This document shows, one piece after another, positions 35,356-43,914 of a stretch of DNA of 64,000 bases (position 1 is the first letter of the stretch; each line of letters begins with the position of its first letter). The notes beneath the pieces are model-generated. The model was not told the DNA's origin. It was given only the letters and a program-made list of their open reading frames with translations, and searched no databases. Source of the stretch: Rathayibacter sp. VKM Ac-2760 (GTDB taxonomy: Bacteria; Actinomycetota; Actinomycetes; Actinomycetales; Microbacteriaceae); NCBI RefSeq assembly GCF_009834185.1, contig NZ_CP047173.1, positions 3,410,001 to 3,474,000 of the forward strand. The letters run 5' to 3'. The position numbers were made by a program, and so were the translations under genes.

Positions 35356-37440
35356 ATGCCGAACGAATCATCCCCGACGAGGGCCGCGGCCCGCCGGGGC
35401 GCCCACCGATCGCCGATCGCAGCGCTCCTCGCCCTGCTCGCCGCCGCCGCTCTCGCCGTCGTGCCGGCCGTCGGCGCCGCGGCCGAGCCGCCCGCGACGC
35501 TCGGCTCCTCCGTCGTCCTCGACTCGGCCGGGGTCCTCGACTCCGCGGAGATCGCCGACATCGAGGCCGCCTCCGCTCAGCTCTACCAGGACCACAGCGT
35601 CCAGCTCTTCGTCGCCTACGTCGACACCTTCACCGGGACGACCGGCGACGAGCGCTGGTCGGACGCGACCGCGGAGCTCAACGGCCTCGGCACGAACGAC
35701 GTGCTCCTCGCCGTGGCGGTCGAGTCGCGGCAGTACCAGGTGTCCGTCGACAACGGCTTCGCCCTCGACGCCGGCCAGGTCTCGGCCCTGGAGACCGACG
35801 ACATCGAGCCGCAGCTGGTCGACGGCGACTGGTCGGGCGCCGCGGTCGCGGCCGCCCAGGGCATCGGCACCCGCCTCGACGCCCCGAGCGCGGGCGAGTC
35901 GCTCGGCTCCGGCCTCCTGATCGTCCTCGCCGTGCTGGCCGGCCTGGTCGTCGTCGGCGTGATCGTCTGGCTCCTGATCCGCCGCTCGCGCCGCCGGAAG
36001 GCCGCCGAAGCCGTGGAGGCCTCGCTCGACGAGCTCGCCACCCGCGCCGGCTCCGCCCTCGTGCACGCCGACGACGCGGTCCGCACCAGCGAGCAGGAGG
36101 TCGGCTTCGCGGAGGCGCAGTTCGGCTCGGACGCGACCGGGCCCTTCCGTGAGGCGCTCGTCACCGCCAAGCGGCTGCTCGGCGAGGCCTTCGCCCTGCA
36201 GCAGCGGCTCGACGACGCGGAGCCGGACACCGACCAGGAGCGCCGCGACGGCTACGGCCGGATCCTCCAGCTCTGCGCCGACACCGAGCAGGTGCTCGAC
36301 GAGAAGGCCGAGGCGTTCGAGGAGCTCCGCGCCCTGGAGAAGAACGCCCCCGAGGTGGCCACCCGCCTCACCGCGCGCTCCGCCGAGGTCCAGGCCCGCC
36401 TCTCCCCCACCCGGGCCTTGCTGGCCGACCTCTCGACCCGATACGCCCCCACGGCGATCGACGACGTGGAGGACGACGCCGACCAGGCGGAGGACCGCCT
36501 CCGCTTCGCCGCCGACCAGGTCGCCGAGGCTCAGACGGCGCTCACCGCGGGCGAATCGGGCCGCGCGGCCGTGCTCCTGCGCGCCGGCCAGCAGGCGGCG
36601 GAGCAGGCCTCGGGCCTCCTCGACGCCGTCGCCACCCGCTCCGCCGATCTGCAGGAGGCGGAGCGCACCCTGGCGGGACGCGTCGCCGAGATCCGCGCGG
36701 ACGTCGAGCAGGGCCGCGCGATCGTCGCGGCCGGCGACGCCGCCGACCCGGCGAGCGCGCCCCTCGTCGCGAACGTGCAGTCCGCGGTCGCGACGACGGA
36801 GGCGTCCCTCGACGCGGTCGAGCGCGACGCCGCCGCACGCCCTCGCGACCCGCTCGCGCTCCTCGAGCGCCTGACCGCGGCCGACGCCACGATCGACGCG
36901 GCCGTCGGCGGCTACCGCGACGCCGAGGCTCAGCGCGAGCGTCAGCGGGCAGCGCTGGCCGCCGAGATCGGCGCCGCCCGCAGCCGCGTCTCCGCCGCGG
37001 AGGACTTCATCGCCGCCCGGCGCGGAGCGGTCGGCTCCGAGGCGCGCACCCGCGTCGCCGAGGCCGCCCGCTCGGCCGAGTACGCCGCGCAGATCGCGGC
37101 CACCGACCCGGCCGAGGCGCTCGCCTCGGCGCAGCGCGCCTCCGCCCTCGCGCAGCAGGCGCTGAACGCGGCCCGCTCCGACGCGAGCGCCTACTCCGCC
37201 CCCGGCCTCGGCGGCGGCTACGGCGGCGGCAACACCACCGGCGCCTTCCTCGGCGGGATCCTCGTCGAGTCGCTGCTCGGCGGCGGAGGCGGGCGTCGCG
37301 GCGGCTACCGCTCCGGCGGCTTCGGCGGCGGAGGATTCGGCGGAGGCGGCTTCGGCGGCGGCGGCTCCCGGCGCTCCAGCGGCGGCGGCTTCGGTGGCGG
37401 CGGCGGCGGCGGCCGTCGCGGCGGCGGCGGCCGCTTCTGA
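35356..37440 (+). CDS. TPM-domain membrane protein with long coiled-coil region and Gly-rich tail
   Basis: 694 residues. A signal peptide spans about 15-43 (LLALLAAAALAVVPAVGAAA). The extracytoplasmic TPM (YgcG) domain follows, about 48-175, with LDSAEIADIEAASAQLYQDH. One membrane segment (LLIVLAVLAGLVVVGVIVWL) is at about 195-214. The cytosolic part (about 220-610) is a long Ala/Glu/Arg coiled coil, and the last 85 residues are a Gly/Arg/Ser tail of FGGGG repeats. Function is unknown. It lies 86 bp before pspA; a joint role in membrane stress is inferred. GAGGGAG precedes the start. Confidence 0.88.
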   Translation: MPNESSPTRAAARRGAHRSPIAALLALLAAAALAVVPAVGAAAEPPATLGSSVVLDSAGVLDSAEIADIEAASAQLYQDHSVQLFVAYVDTFTGTTGDERWSDATAELNGLGTNDVLLAVAVESRQYQVSVDNGFALDAGQVSALETDDIEPQLVDGDWSGAAVAAAQGIGTRLDAPSAGESLGSGLLIVLAVLAGLVVVGVIVWLLIRRSRRRKAAEAVEASLDELATRAGSALVHADDAVRTSEQEVGFAEAQFGSDATGPFREALVTAKRLLGEAFALQQRLDDAEPDTDQERRDGYGRILQLCADTEQVLDEKAEAFEELRALEKNAPEVATRLTARSAEVQARLSPTRALLADLSTRYAPTAIDDVEDDADQAEDRLRFAADQVAEAQTALTAGESGRAAVLLRAGQQAAEQASGLLDAVATRSADLQEAERTLAGRVAEIRADVEQGRAIVAAGDAADPASAPLVANVQSAVATTEASLDAVERDAAARPRDPLALLERLTAADATIDAAVGGYRDAEAQRERQRAALAAEIGAARSRVSAAEDFIAARRGAVGSEARTRVAEAARSAEYAAQIAATDPAEALASAQRASALAQQALNAARSDASAYSAPGLGGGYGGGNTTGAFLGGILVESLLGGGGGRRGGYRSGGFGGGGFGGGGFGGGGSRRSSGGGFGGGGGGGRRGGGGRF

Positions 37441-37526
37441 CCCGCCCGCCCACATACCCGCACGACCTACCTGCCAGACACCCCGGGCCCCGCATCCGCA
37501 GGCCCCCTCAGTGAAGGAGAGACAGC

Positions 37527-38267
37527 ATGGCCCAGAAACAGTCGATCTTCGGCCGCATTGCGCAGCTCGCGAAGGCCAACATCAATTCGCTCCTCGATCA
37601 GGCCGAGGACCCGCAGAAGATGCTCGACCAGATGGTGCGCGACTACACCGACAGCATCCGCGACGCCGAGGCCGCCATCGCGCAGACCATCGGCAACCTC
37701 CGCCTCCTCGAGGACGACTACCGCGAGGACGTGCAGAACGCCGACGAGTGGGGCGGCAAGGCGCTCGCCGCGAGCCGCAAGGCCGATGAGCTGCGCTCCT
37801 CCGGATCGGCGGGCGACGCGGACAAGTTCGACGCGCTCGCCAAGGTGGCGCTCACCCGCCAGATCCAGTCGGAGAAGGAGGCGAAGGACGCCGAGCCGAC
37901 GATCGCCTCGCAGACCGAGGTCGTCGACAAGCTCAAGTCGGGCCTGAACCAGATGCGGGAGAAGCTGAACCAGCTCTCCTCCAAGCGCGACGAGCTGATC
38001 GCCCGCTCGAAGACCGTCGAGGCGCAGTCGCAGGTGCAGGACGCGATCAAGAGCATCGACATCATGGATCCGACCAGCGAGGTGAGCCGCTTCGAGCAGA
38101 AGATCCGCCGCGAGGAGGCGCGCGTCCGCGGCGCGGAGGAGCTCGCCTCCTCGAGCCTCGACGCCCAGTTCGAGTCGCTCGAGGACCTCGGCGAGATGAC
38201 CGAGGTCGAGGCGCGGCTCGCCGCCCTCAAGTCGGGCGGCCGCCCGCAGGACTCGATCGGATCGTGA
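37527..38267 (+). CDS. pspA: PspA/IM30 family membrane-stress protein
   Basis: 246 residues, almost entirely helical. SIFGRIAQLAKANINSLLDQ is the N-terminal amphipathic helix typical of PspA/IM30, and AEDPQKMLDQMVRDYTDSIR the conserved first long helix. It is expected to assemble on damaged membranes. The preceding TPM-domain gene is a common neighbour in actinobacteria. GAAGGAGAG precedes ATG 37527. Confidence 0.93.
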   Translation: MAQKQSIFGRIAQLAKANINSLLDQAEDPQKMLDQMVRDYTDSIRDAEAAIAQTIGNLRLLEDDYREDVQNADEWGGKALAASRKADELRSSGSAGDADKFDALAKVALTRQIQSEKEAKDAEPTIASQTEVVDKLKSGLNQMREKLNQLSSKRDELIARSKTVEAQSQVQDAIKSIDIMDPTSEVSRFEQKIRREEARVRGAEELASSSLDAQFESLEDLGEMTEVEARLAALKSGGRPQDSIGS

Positions 38268-38272
38268 CCGGG

Positions 38273-38313
38273 GAGGACTGCTCCGGGTCGCCGTCCGTCA
38301 CGGAGCAGTCCTC
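38273..38313 (+). terminator. Hairpin terminator after pspA
   Basis: GAGGACTGCTCCG pairs with CGGAGCAGTCCTC across a 15-nt loop. A second, smaller hairpin CGCATGCC/GGCATGCG follows at 38316-38337. Confidence 0.85.
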
Positions 38314-38537
38314 ATCGCATGCCCTCTCCGGCATGCGTCGGAAAGCCTGGCAATCGTCCTGATGCGCCTGCCCGGTGCACGCCATAGTGTGAACCCAGTT
38401 CCCTTTGAAACCGGCGGACTGCTGCCGCGCCCGGCCCCTACCGGCGCGGTGAAATCATGAGCGGACCCGGACCTCCCGGGGATCGCTCGCCGAGCGGCCG
38501 TCGATGAGGACGGCCACCCCGAACGAGCGAGGCGCCG

Positions 38538-39695
38538 ATGAGCACCCCCACCGCACTGTCCGACGGAAACGTCCCCTCCGCCCCCCGGGTCGAGACCTCC
38601 CCCCGGGTCCAGGCCTCTCCCCGCGTCGTCCGCACCCGCCCCCGCGGCGAGGGCAACACGAACCCGACGACCGAGTACTCCGGTCTGCTGAGCACCGTGC
38701 GCGACGCCGGTCTGCTCCGCCGCCGCCGCGGCTTCTACTACATCCTCTTCTCCGTGCTGACGCTCGCCCTCGGCGGCATCGTCACCGGCTTCGTCCTGCT
38801 GGGCGACTCCTGGTTCCAGCTGCTGCTCGCCGCTGCCCTGGGCATCGTGCTCACCCAGTTCGCCTTCCTCGCCCACGAGGCCTCGCACCGCCAGGTGTTC
38901 GAGTCCGGCAAGGCCAACGACGTCGCCGGCCGCACGCTCGCGAACCTCGTCGTCGGCATCAGCTACTCCTGGTGGATGAACAAGCACAGCCGCCACCACG
39001 CCAACCCGAACGTGCTCGGCAAGGACCCGGACATCGTCCGCGACGTCGTCTCGTTCACCCCGGAGGACGCGGCCCGCTCGCGCGGCGCCTACGCCTGGCT
39101 GACCCGCCGCCAGGGCTACGCGTTCTTCCCGCTCCTGCTGCTCGAGGGCATCAACCTGCACCTGCACGGCTTCCGCACCGTCTTCGGCAAGGGCAAGGTC
39201 GACAAGCGCTGGGTCGAGATCTCGATGCTCGTCGCCCGCGTCGGCCTCTACCTCGCCGTCGTCTTCTGGGCGCTGCCGCTCGGCATGGCCTTCGCCTTCG
39301 TCGGCGTGCAGATGGCCGTCTTCGGCCTCTACATGGGCGCCTCGTTCGCCCCGAACCACAAGGGCATGCCGATCCTGCCCAAGGAGGCCCGCGTCGACTT
39401 CCTGCGCCGCCAGGTCCTCACCTCGCGCAGCATCCGCGGCAACTGGTTCAACGACTACTTCATGGGCGGCCTGAACTACCAGGTCGAGCACCACCTGTTC
39501 CCGAACATGCCGCGCCCGGCGCTGCGTCAGGCTCAGGTCATCGCCAAGGAGTACTGCACGACCCACCAGATCCCCTACACCGAGACCTCGCTGCTCGAGT
39601 CGTACGGCATCGTGGTGCGCTACCTCAACCGCGTCGGCCTGTCGGCCGGCGGCGACCCGTTCGACTGCCCCGCCGCCTCCGCCTACGGGCGCTGA
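38538..39695 (+). CDS. Membrane fatty acid desaturase
   Basis: 385 residues. It introduces a double bond into acyl chains using a di-iron centre. The three His boxes are visible: HEASHR (about 115), HSRHHANPN (about 153) and QVEHHLFPNMP (about 315). Hydrophobic segments lie at about 72-115 and 230-270. The QxxHH third box resembles that of front-end-type desaturases. The N-terminal 40 residues are Pro/Arg-rich. The 270 bp upstream hold the pspA terminator; no further element was recognised. Confidence 0.92.
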   Translation: MSTPTALSDGNVPSAPRVETSPRVQASPRVVRTRPRGEGNTNPTTEYSGLLSTVRDAGLLRRRRGFYYILFSVLTLALGGIVTGFVLLGDSWFQLLLAAALGIVLTQFAFLAHEASHRQVFESGKANDVAGRTLANLVVGISYSWWMNKHSRHHANPNVLGKDPDIVRDVVSFTPEDAARSRGAYAWLTRRQGYAFFPLLLLEGINLHLHGFRTVFGKGKVDKRWVEISMLVARVGLYLAVVFWALPLGMAFAFVGVQMAVFGLYMGASFAPNHKGMPILPKEARVDFLRRQVLTSRSIRGNWFNDYFMGGLNYQVEHHLFPNMPRPALRQAQVIAKEYCTTHQIPYTETSLLESYGIVVRYLNRVGLSAGGDPFDCPAASAYGR

Positions 39696-39717
39696 GCCTC
39701 AGGCCGCCTGACAGCCA

Positions 39718-39758
39718 CGAAGGCCCTCCCCTCCGGATCCGGAGCGGGAGGGCCTTCG
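39718..39758. terminator. Bidirectional hairpin terminator after the desaturase gene
   Basis: CGAAGGCCCTCCC pairs with GGGAGGGCCTTCG; the loop contains a further CTCCGGATCCGGAG palindrome. It lies between convergent genes. Confidence 0.88.
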
Positions 39759-39796
39759 TCGTTCGGCGGCGCCGGCGGTTCGGCCCGGCCGGCGGC

Positions 39797-40309
39797 TCAG
39801 GTCGCCGAGCAGAGGACGAGCGTGCTCGAGACGCTCGCCGCGGTCTTCGCGCCGGTGCCGACGTAGCCCTCGGGGAGGGTCGCGACGCCGGTGAGCCCGA
39901 ACGCGACCGAGATCGACAGCGTCGTGCGGAACGAGACGGTCGCACCGGCCGGCACGGCGGAGGTCAGCGTGATCAGCCGCGAGGTGCCGCTGAGGACCGC
40001 GACGTTCGCGGTGCCGCCCGACACCGAGAAGACGCCGATGTTCGCCACGCCGGAGCCGGTGACGACCACGGTCGTGCCGACCGGCAGCTCCTGCGCGCCG
40101 GCGGTCAGCAGGAAGCCCGGTCCGATGATGCCCAGGGTGCCGCAGGAGCCGGAGAGGCTGAAGGCGCCCACCTCGACGAGCGAGGCGGCGGCGGACGGAG
40201 TCGCGACGGCGACGGCGACGACCGGCACCGTCCAGGCGGCGGCGGCCGTCACGGAGCGGCGGGTGACGAGGCGGTCGGAGTCGGAGCGGGGCGGGGAGAC
40301 GTGGGTCAC
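39797..40309 (-). CDS. Small secreted protein, unknown function
   Basis: 170 residues from GTG 40309, with AGGAAGG about 7 nt upstream; the frame is open further upstream. TRRSVTAAAAWTVPVVAVAV is a twin-Arg-like signal peptide. The mature part is rich in Val, Thr, Gly and Ser in beta-strand patterns (PVGTTVVVTGSGVANIGVFS), with two Cys residues (one near the N-terminus of the mature chain, one near the end) that could form a disulfide. It is probably a surface beta-sandwich protein. No family was recognised. Confidence 0.65.
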   Translation of the reverse strand: MTHVSPPRSDSDRLVTRRSVTAAAAWTVPVVAVAVATPSAAASLVEVGAFSLSGSCGTLGIIGPGFLLTAGAQELPVGTTVVVTGSGVANIGVFSVSGGTANVAVLSGTSRLITLTSAVPAGATVSFRTTLSISVAFGLTGVATLPEGYVGTGAKTAASVSSTLVLCSAT

Positions 40310-40490
40310 GAGGGAGCCTTCCTGTCGGTGAACGCGAGGCGCGGCCGGTTCCGCAGAGGACGCGGGGCAGGCCCGATCGTGTCCTCCGCGCGAGGACACC
40401 GCCACCGCGCCGGGGCCGCCCCTCGTCAGTGGGACAGGGGCCGAACGCAAGGGGCTACCGGGGTCTCGGGAGGGGTCCTAGCGTGGAGGC

Positions 40491-40742
40491 ATGAGCAGCT
40501 CCGAGAACGACATCGAACCGACCTCCGGCGACAGCGGCATCACGACCGGCGGCGCCGGCACCGGTACCCCCGCGGGCCTCGACGAGGTGGGCAGCCCGTC
40601 CCCCGACGGCCCCGACGGCGTGGACGCCGCGGGCGAGGAGCAGAACCCGCCCCTGCCCGACTGGGGACCCACCGACGGCGTCCACGGCACGGACGCCGAG
40701 ACCGAGGACGACACCGACGCGTCAGGCGCCGCCGGGCACTGA
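40491..40742 (+). CDS. Small acidic disordered protein
   Basis: 83 residues, rich in Asp, Gly, Pro and Thr, with no predicted fold (GLDEVGSPSPDGPDGVDAAG). ATG 40491 with GGAGG upstream supports expression. Similar short acidic proteins are common in this family of organisms; no function is known. Confidence 0.6.
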   Translation: MSSSENDIEPTSGDSGITTGGAGTGTPAGLDEVGSPSPDGPDGVDAAGEEQNPPLPDWGPTDGVHGTDAETEDDTDASGAAGH

Positions 40743-40875
40743 CCGCCTCCTCCAGGGCCCTCGCGCCTCCCCCGTCGGCTCCGCGCCGGCCGGGAAGCGC
40801 GGGGGCTCGCCGTCGTCCCTCCGTGTTCGCCGGAACGTCGCCGGAGGCCCCCGCCGGCGGCCCTACACTGGCGCA

Positions 40876-41574
40876 ATGCAGCCGAAAGAACGCTCCCTCC
40901 GGGTGATCTCCTACAACCTCCGGGAGCACAGGGCGCACGGCGAGATCGCCCCTCTCGCCGCCCGCCACGACGTCGACGTCCTCTGCCTCCAGGAGTGCGA
41001 CACCACGAAGCTCCCGCAGGAGCTCGGCGATCTGCGGCTCGCGTCGGTCACCGCGCGCAACCGCCTCGGGCTCGCCGTGTACTACTCCCAGGCCCGATTC
41101 GAGCTCGTCGGCAGCGCCGCGTTCGAGCTCAGCAAGTCGATGCACGACCGCGTGATGTCCCCCGCTCACGAGCGTCTGCTGGCCGTCCGGCTGGAGGACC
41201 GCGAGGGCGGGGCGATCGCCGTCTCGTCCTTCCACGCCGCCCCGCTCTCCGCCGGCAACGCCCTGCGCCGGAAGCAGATCGGCGAGGCGCTCGACCGCCT
41301 CCGCGAGTACGCGCCGGAGACCCCGTCGATCATGGTCGGCGACTACAACTACCCCTGGTTCTTCCGCGGACTGGACCGCAGGATGACGCAGAACGGCTAC
41401 CTCGTGTCGCGGAGCGATTCCCCGACCTACGCGCGCTACCGCTACTTCAGCGGCCACTTCGACTTCGCGATCAGCGACTCGGTGCGCATCGAGCGGGTCT
41501 CCACGCTGCCGCAGGGGGTGTCCGACCACCTCCCGGTCCTGGTCGACGCCCACTACGACGTGCGCGCGGCGTGA
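40876..41574 (+). CDS. Endonuclease/exonuclease/phosphatase family protein
   Basis: 232 residues, cytosolic. RVISYNLREHRAHGEIAPLA (catalytic Asn), VDVLCLQECDTTK (metal-binding Glu), MVGDYNYPW (Asp-Tyr-Asn in place of the usual GDFN) and GVSDHLPVLVDAHY (Ser-Asp-His) give the full EEP signature. It may act on DNA or on phosphate esters; the substrate is unknown. It lies 58 bp before the histidine phosphatase gene on the same strand. Confidence 0.9.
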   Translation: MQPKERSLRVISYNLREHRAHGEIAPLAARHDVDVLCLQECDTTKLPQELGDLRLASVTARNRLGLAVYYSQARFELVGSAAFELSKSMHDRVMSPAHERLLAVRLEDREGGAIAVSSFHAAPLSAGNALRRKQIGEALDRLREYAPETPSIMVGDYNYPWFFRGLDRRMTQNGYLVSRSDSPTYARYRYFSGHFDFAISDSVRIERVSTLPQGVSDHLPVLVDAHYDVRAA

Positions 41575-41632
41575 GCGGCCGGGTTCACCTGAGCCGCCGG
41601 ATTCTCCCCGGCGGCCTCGGTAGGCTCGTCCG

Positions 41633-42259
41633 GTGACGATCCTCATCCTCGCCCGGCACGGAGAGACCGTCTGGCACTCCGAGAACCGCTACGCGGGCTC
41701 CTCCGACATCGCGCTGACCGCCCTCGGGCAGGACCAGGCGGCCACCCTCGCGTCCTGGGCCGTCGACGCCGAGCTCGACGCGGTCTACTCCTCCACGCTC
41801 GTGCGCGCGGTGCGCACCGCCGTCCCCTCCGCGCGGGCCGCGCACCTCGAGGTGCAGCTCGACCCGGCGCTCGTCGAGGTCGACTTCGGCCGCGGCGAGG
41901 GCCTGACGAACACCGAGATGGAGCAGCGCTTCCCGGACGAGTACCGCGCCTGGGTGGCCGCCCCCGCCATCCAGCCGATGCCCGGCGGCGAGTCCGGTCT
42001 CGACGCGGTCGCCCGCGCGAACACGGCGCTGGCGCGGATCCACCGCGACCACCCCGAGGGGCGCGTACTGGTGGTCTGCCACGGCACCCTCATCCGCCTC
42101 CTGCTCTGCGCCTACCTCGGCATCAACCCCGAGACCTACCGCCACACCTTCCCCGCCGTCGACAACGTCTCGCTGACCACGCTGCTCTGGGACGAGACCG
42201 GGGTCGGCCTGCTCGGCTACAACGTCCCGCCCGTGCAGAAGCAGCGGCGCTCGAGCTGA
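41633..42259 (+). CDS. Histidine phosphatase family protein (phosphoglycerate mutase-like)
   Basis: 208 residues from GTG 41633. LILARHGETVWHSENRYAGS carries the catalytic RHG motif, ALVEVDFGRGEGLTNTEME the second-site Glu, and VLVVCHGTLIRLLLC the conserved His. It resembles the broad-specificity phosphatases of actinobacteria. The EamA gene follows 5 bp later. Confidence 0.9.
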   Translation: MTILILARHGETVWHSENRYAGSSDIALTALGQDQAATLASWAVDAELDAVYSSTLVRAVRTAVPSARAAHLEVQLDPALVEVDFGRGEGLTNTEMEQRFPDEYRAWVAAPAIQPMPGGESGLDAVARANTALARIHRDHPEGRVLVVCHGTLIRLLLCAYLGINPETYRHTFPAVDNVSLTTLLWDETGVGLLGYNVPPVQKQRRSS

Positions 42260-42264
42260 GCGGC

Positions 42265-43131
42265 GTGCCGCCGTCACGGGCCGAGCCGCCGGCTCGGGCG
42301 GGTGCGGCGTCGATCGGGCTCGTGCTCGGATCGATCGCGAGCGTGCAGCTCGGCGCGTCCTTCGCGGTGCTGCTCTTCCCGGCGGCCGGGCCGATCGGGA
42401 CGGTCACGCTGCGGCTGGTCTTCTCGGCGCTGGTGCTGCTCGTGGTCTGCCGGCCGCGGATCCGCGGCTACTCCCGCTCGGACTGGGCGACCGTCGGCGC
42501 CTACGGCCTGGCGCTCGGCGGGATGAACGCCTGTTACTACGAGGCGATCGCCCGGATCCCGCAGGGCGCGGCGGTGACGCTCGAGGTGCTCGGGCCGCTG
42601 GTGCTGTCGGTGATCGCCGGGCGGAGCCTGGTCAGCCTGCTCTGGGCGGCGCTCGCCCTCGGCGGCGTCGTCGTGCTCTCGCAGGGCGGATTCTCGGTGC
42701 TCGACCCCGTCGGCGTCGCCTTCGCGCTCGGCGCCGCCGCGCTCTGGGCCACCTACATCGTCTTCGCCGGGCGCACCGGCGGGCGCTTCCCCCGGCTCGA
42801 CGGGCTCGCGCTCGCGCTGACGGCGGGCGCGCTCGTCTCGCTGCCGTTCGGCATCGCCGCGGCCGGCCCGGCCCTCGTCCTCCCGCCGGTGCTGCTGCTC
42901 GGGCTCGCGGTCGCCGTCCTCTCCTCGGCACTGCCGTACGCGCTGGAGCTGCTCGCCCTGCGGCGCCTGCGCTCGTCGACGTTCTCGATCCTGATGGCGC
43001 TGGCGCCCGGCGCGGCGGCGCTCTCGGGCTTCCTGGTGCTGGGCCAGCGGCTGACCGCGATCGAGGCGGTCGGCATCGCGCTCGTCGTGGCGGCGAGCGT
43101 CGGCGCGGTGCGGACGGCCCGGCGCACGTAG
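42265..43131 (+). CDS. EamA family transporter (RhtA-like)
   Basis: 288 residues from GTG 42265, with ten hydrophobic segments in two EamA repeats. YYEAIARIPQGAAVTLEVLG and PYALELLALRRLRSSTFSIL are the typical conserved helices of the RhtA (threonine/homoserine exporter) branch. The substrate is uncertain. The 342 bp downstream (43132-43473) hold a composite repeat and the marR operator. Confidence 0.88.
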   Translation: MPPSRAEPPARAGAASIGLVLGSIASVQLGASFAVLLFPAAGPIGTVTLRLVFSALVLLVVCRPRIRGYSRSDWATVGAYGLALGGMNACYYEAIARIPQGAAVTLEVLGPLVLSVIAGRSLVSLLWAALALGGVVVLSQGGFSVLDPVGVAFALGAAALWATYIVFAGRTGGRFPRLDGLALALTAGALVSLPFGIAAAGPALVLPPVLLLGLAVAVLSSALPYALELLALRRLRSSTFSILMALAPGAAALSGFLVLGQRLTAIEAVGIALVVAASVGAVRTARRT

Positions 43132-43330
43132 CCGCGGCGGGCTCGGCCTGCGGAGCGCGAGACCGGGCCGGGGCGCGGGAGCCGCCCGTTCGGGTCGGGC
43201 GGCCGTCTCGGACCAGGTCACCGAACGCGATGGTGTCCCCGGCCCGGTCTGCTCCGACCGTAGCCACCGCCGACTCCCCCGCCCAGGTGTCGCGAACGGT
43301 GCGGCCACAACGGGGGGCACTGCGGGGCTC

Positions 43331-43437
43331 GGGTCTCGATACGCCGCTCCGCGGCTACTCGACCAGCAAAAGGCACGCCGCTGCGCGCCCCTTGCCTCGC
43401 TGATCGAGTAGCCCTCGCAGAGGCCGTGTAGAGATCC
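43331..43437. repeat. Composite intergenic repeat, locus 3
   Basis: Here the reverse arm comes first (43331-43367, GGTCTCGATACGCC then CTACTCGACCAGC) and the forward arm second (43399-43437, GCTGATCGAGTAGCC then GTAGAGATCC). The forward arm is degenerate in its right half. Confidence 0.8.
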
Positions 43438-43459
43438 ACCTCCTCCTGGCAGTTCTTTT

Positions 43460-43470
43460 GTTAGGCTAAC
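43460..43470. promoter_or_regulatory. Perfect palindrome GTTAGGCTAAC at the marR start
   Basis: The palindrome ends 3 bp before the GTG start of marR. It contains TAGGCT at a distance suited to a -10 box for a leaderless transcript. It is either the MarR autoregulatory operator or a DtxR/IdeR-type box, whose consensus centre has the same 11 bases. Confidence 0.6.
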
Positions 43471-43473
43471 TAT

Positions 43474-43914
43474 GTGACCCCGCCCCCTGCCGACACCGAT
43501 CTCCCCGCCCTCGCCGGCGAGACGCGCGTCGCCGTCGGCCGGCTCAGCCGCCGTCTGCGTCAGGAGAAGGCGGAGCACGAGCTGAGCGACGCGCAGTTCG
43601 GCGTCCTCGCCCTGCTGCACCGCGAGGGCCCGCGCACCCTCGGCGAGCTCGCCGAGGCGGAGCGGGTCCGCCCGCCGTCGATGACCCGCACCGTCGGCTG
43701 CCTCGCCGACGACGGACTCGTCGAGCGCCTCGCCGACCCGACCGACGGGCGGGTCACCCGCATCCGCGCGACCGCGCGCGGCTCCGAGCTGGTCCTCGAC
43801 GTGCGCCGCAGCCGCGACGCCTGGCTCATCGCCCGCCTCCGCGAGCTCGACCCCGACCAGCGCCGGCTGCTGCACGACGCTGCCGCGCTGCTGCGCGAGG
43901 TGGCGGACCGATGA
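43474..43914 (+). CDS. MarR family transcriptional regulator
   Basis: 146 residues from GTG 43474. The winged helix lies at about 35-110: LGELAEAERVRPPSMTRTVG is the recognition segment and LADPTDGRVTRIRATARG the wing with its Asp-x-Arg. The start codon may be the first base of the transcript. The MFS gene overlaps its stop (ATGA), so the regulator very likely controls that exporter. Confidence 0.92.
   Translation: MTPPPADTDLPALAGETRVAVGRLSRRLRQEKAEHELSDAQFGVLALLHREGPRTLGELAEAERVRPPSMTRTVGCLADDGLVERLADPTDGRVTRIRATARGSELVLDVRRSRDAWLIARLRELDPDQRRLLHDAAALLREVADR

Noticed and set aside
37200..37440. GGCGGC-rich repeat tract
   Set aside because: It encodes the Gly-rich tail of the TPM-domain protein.
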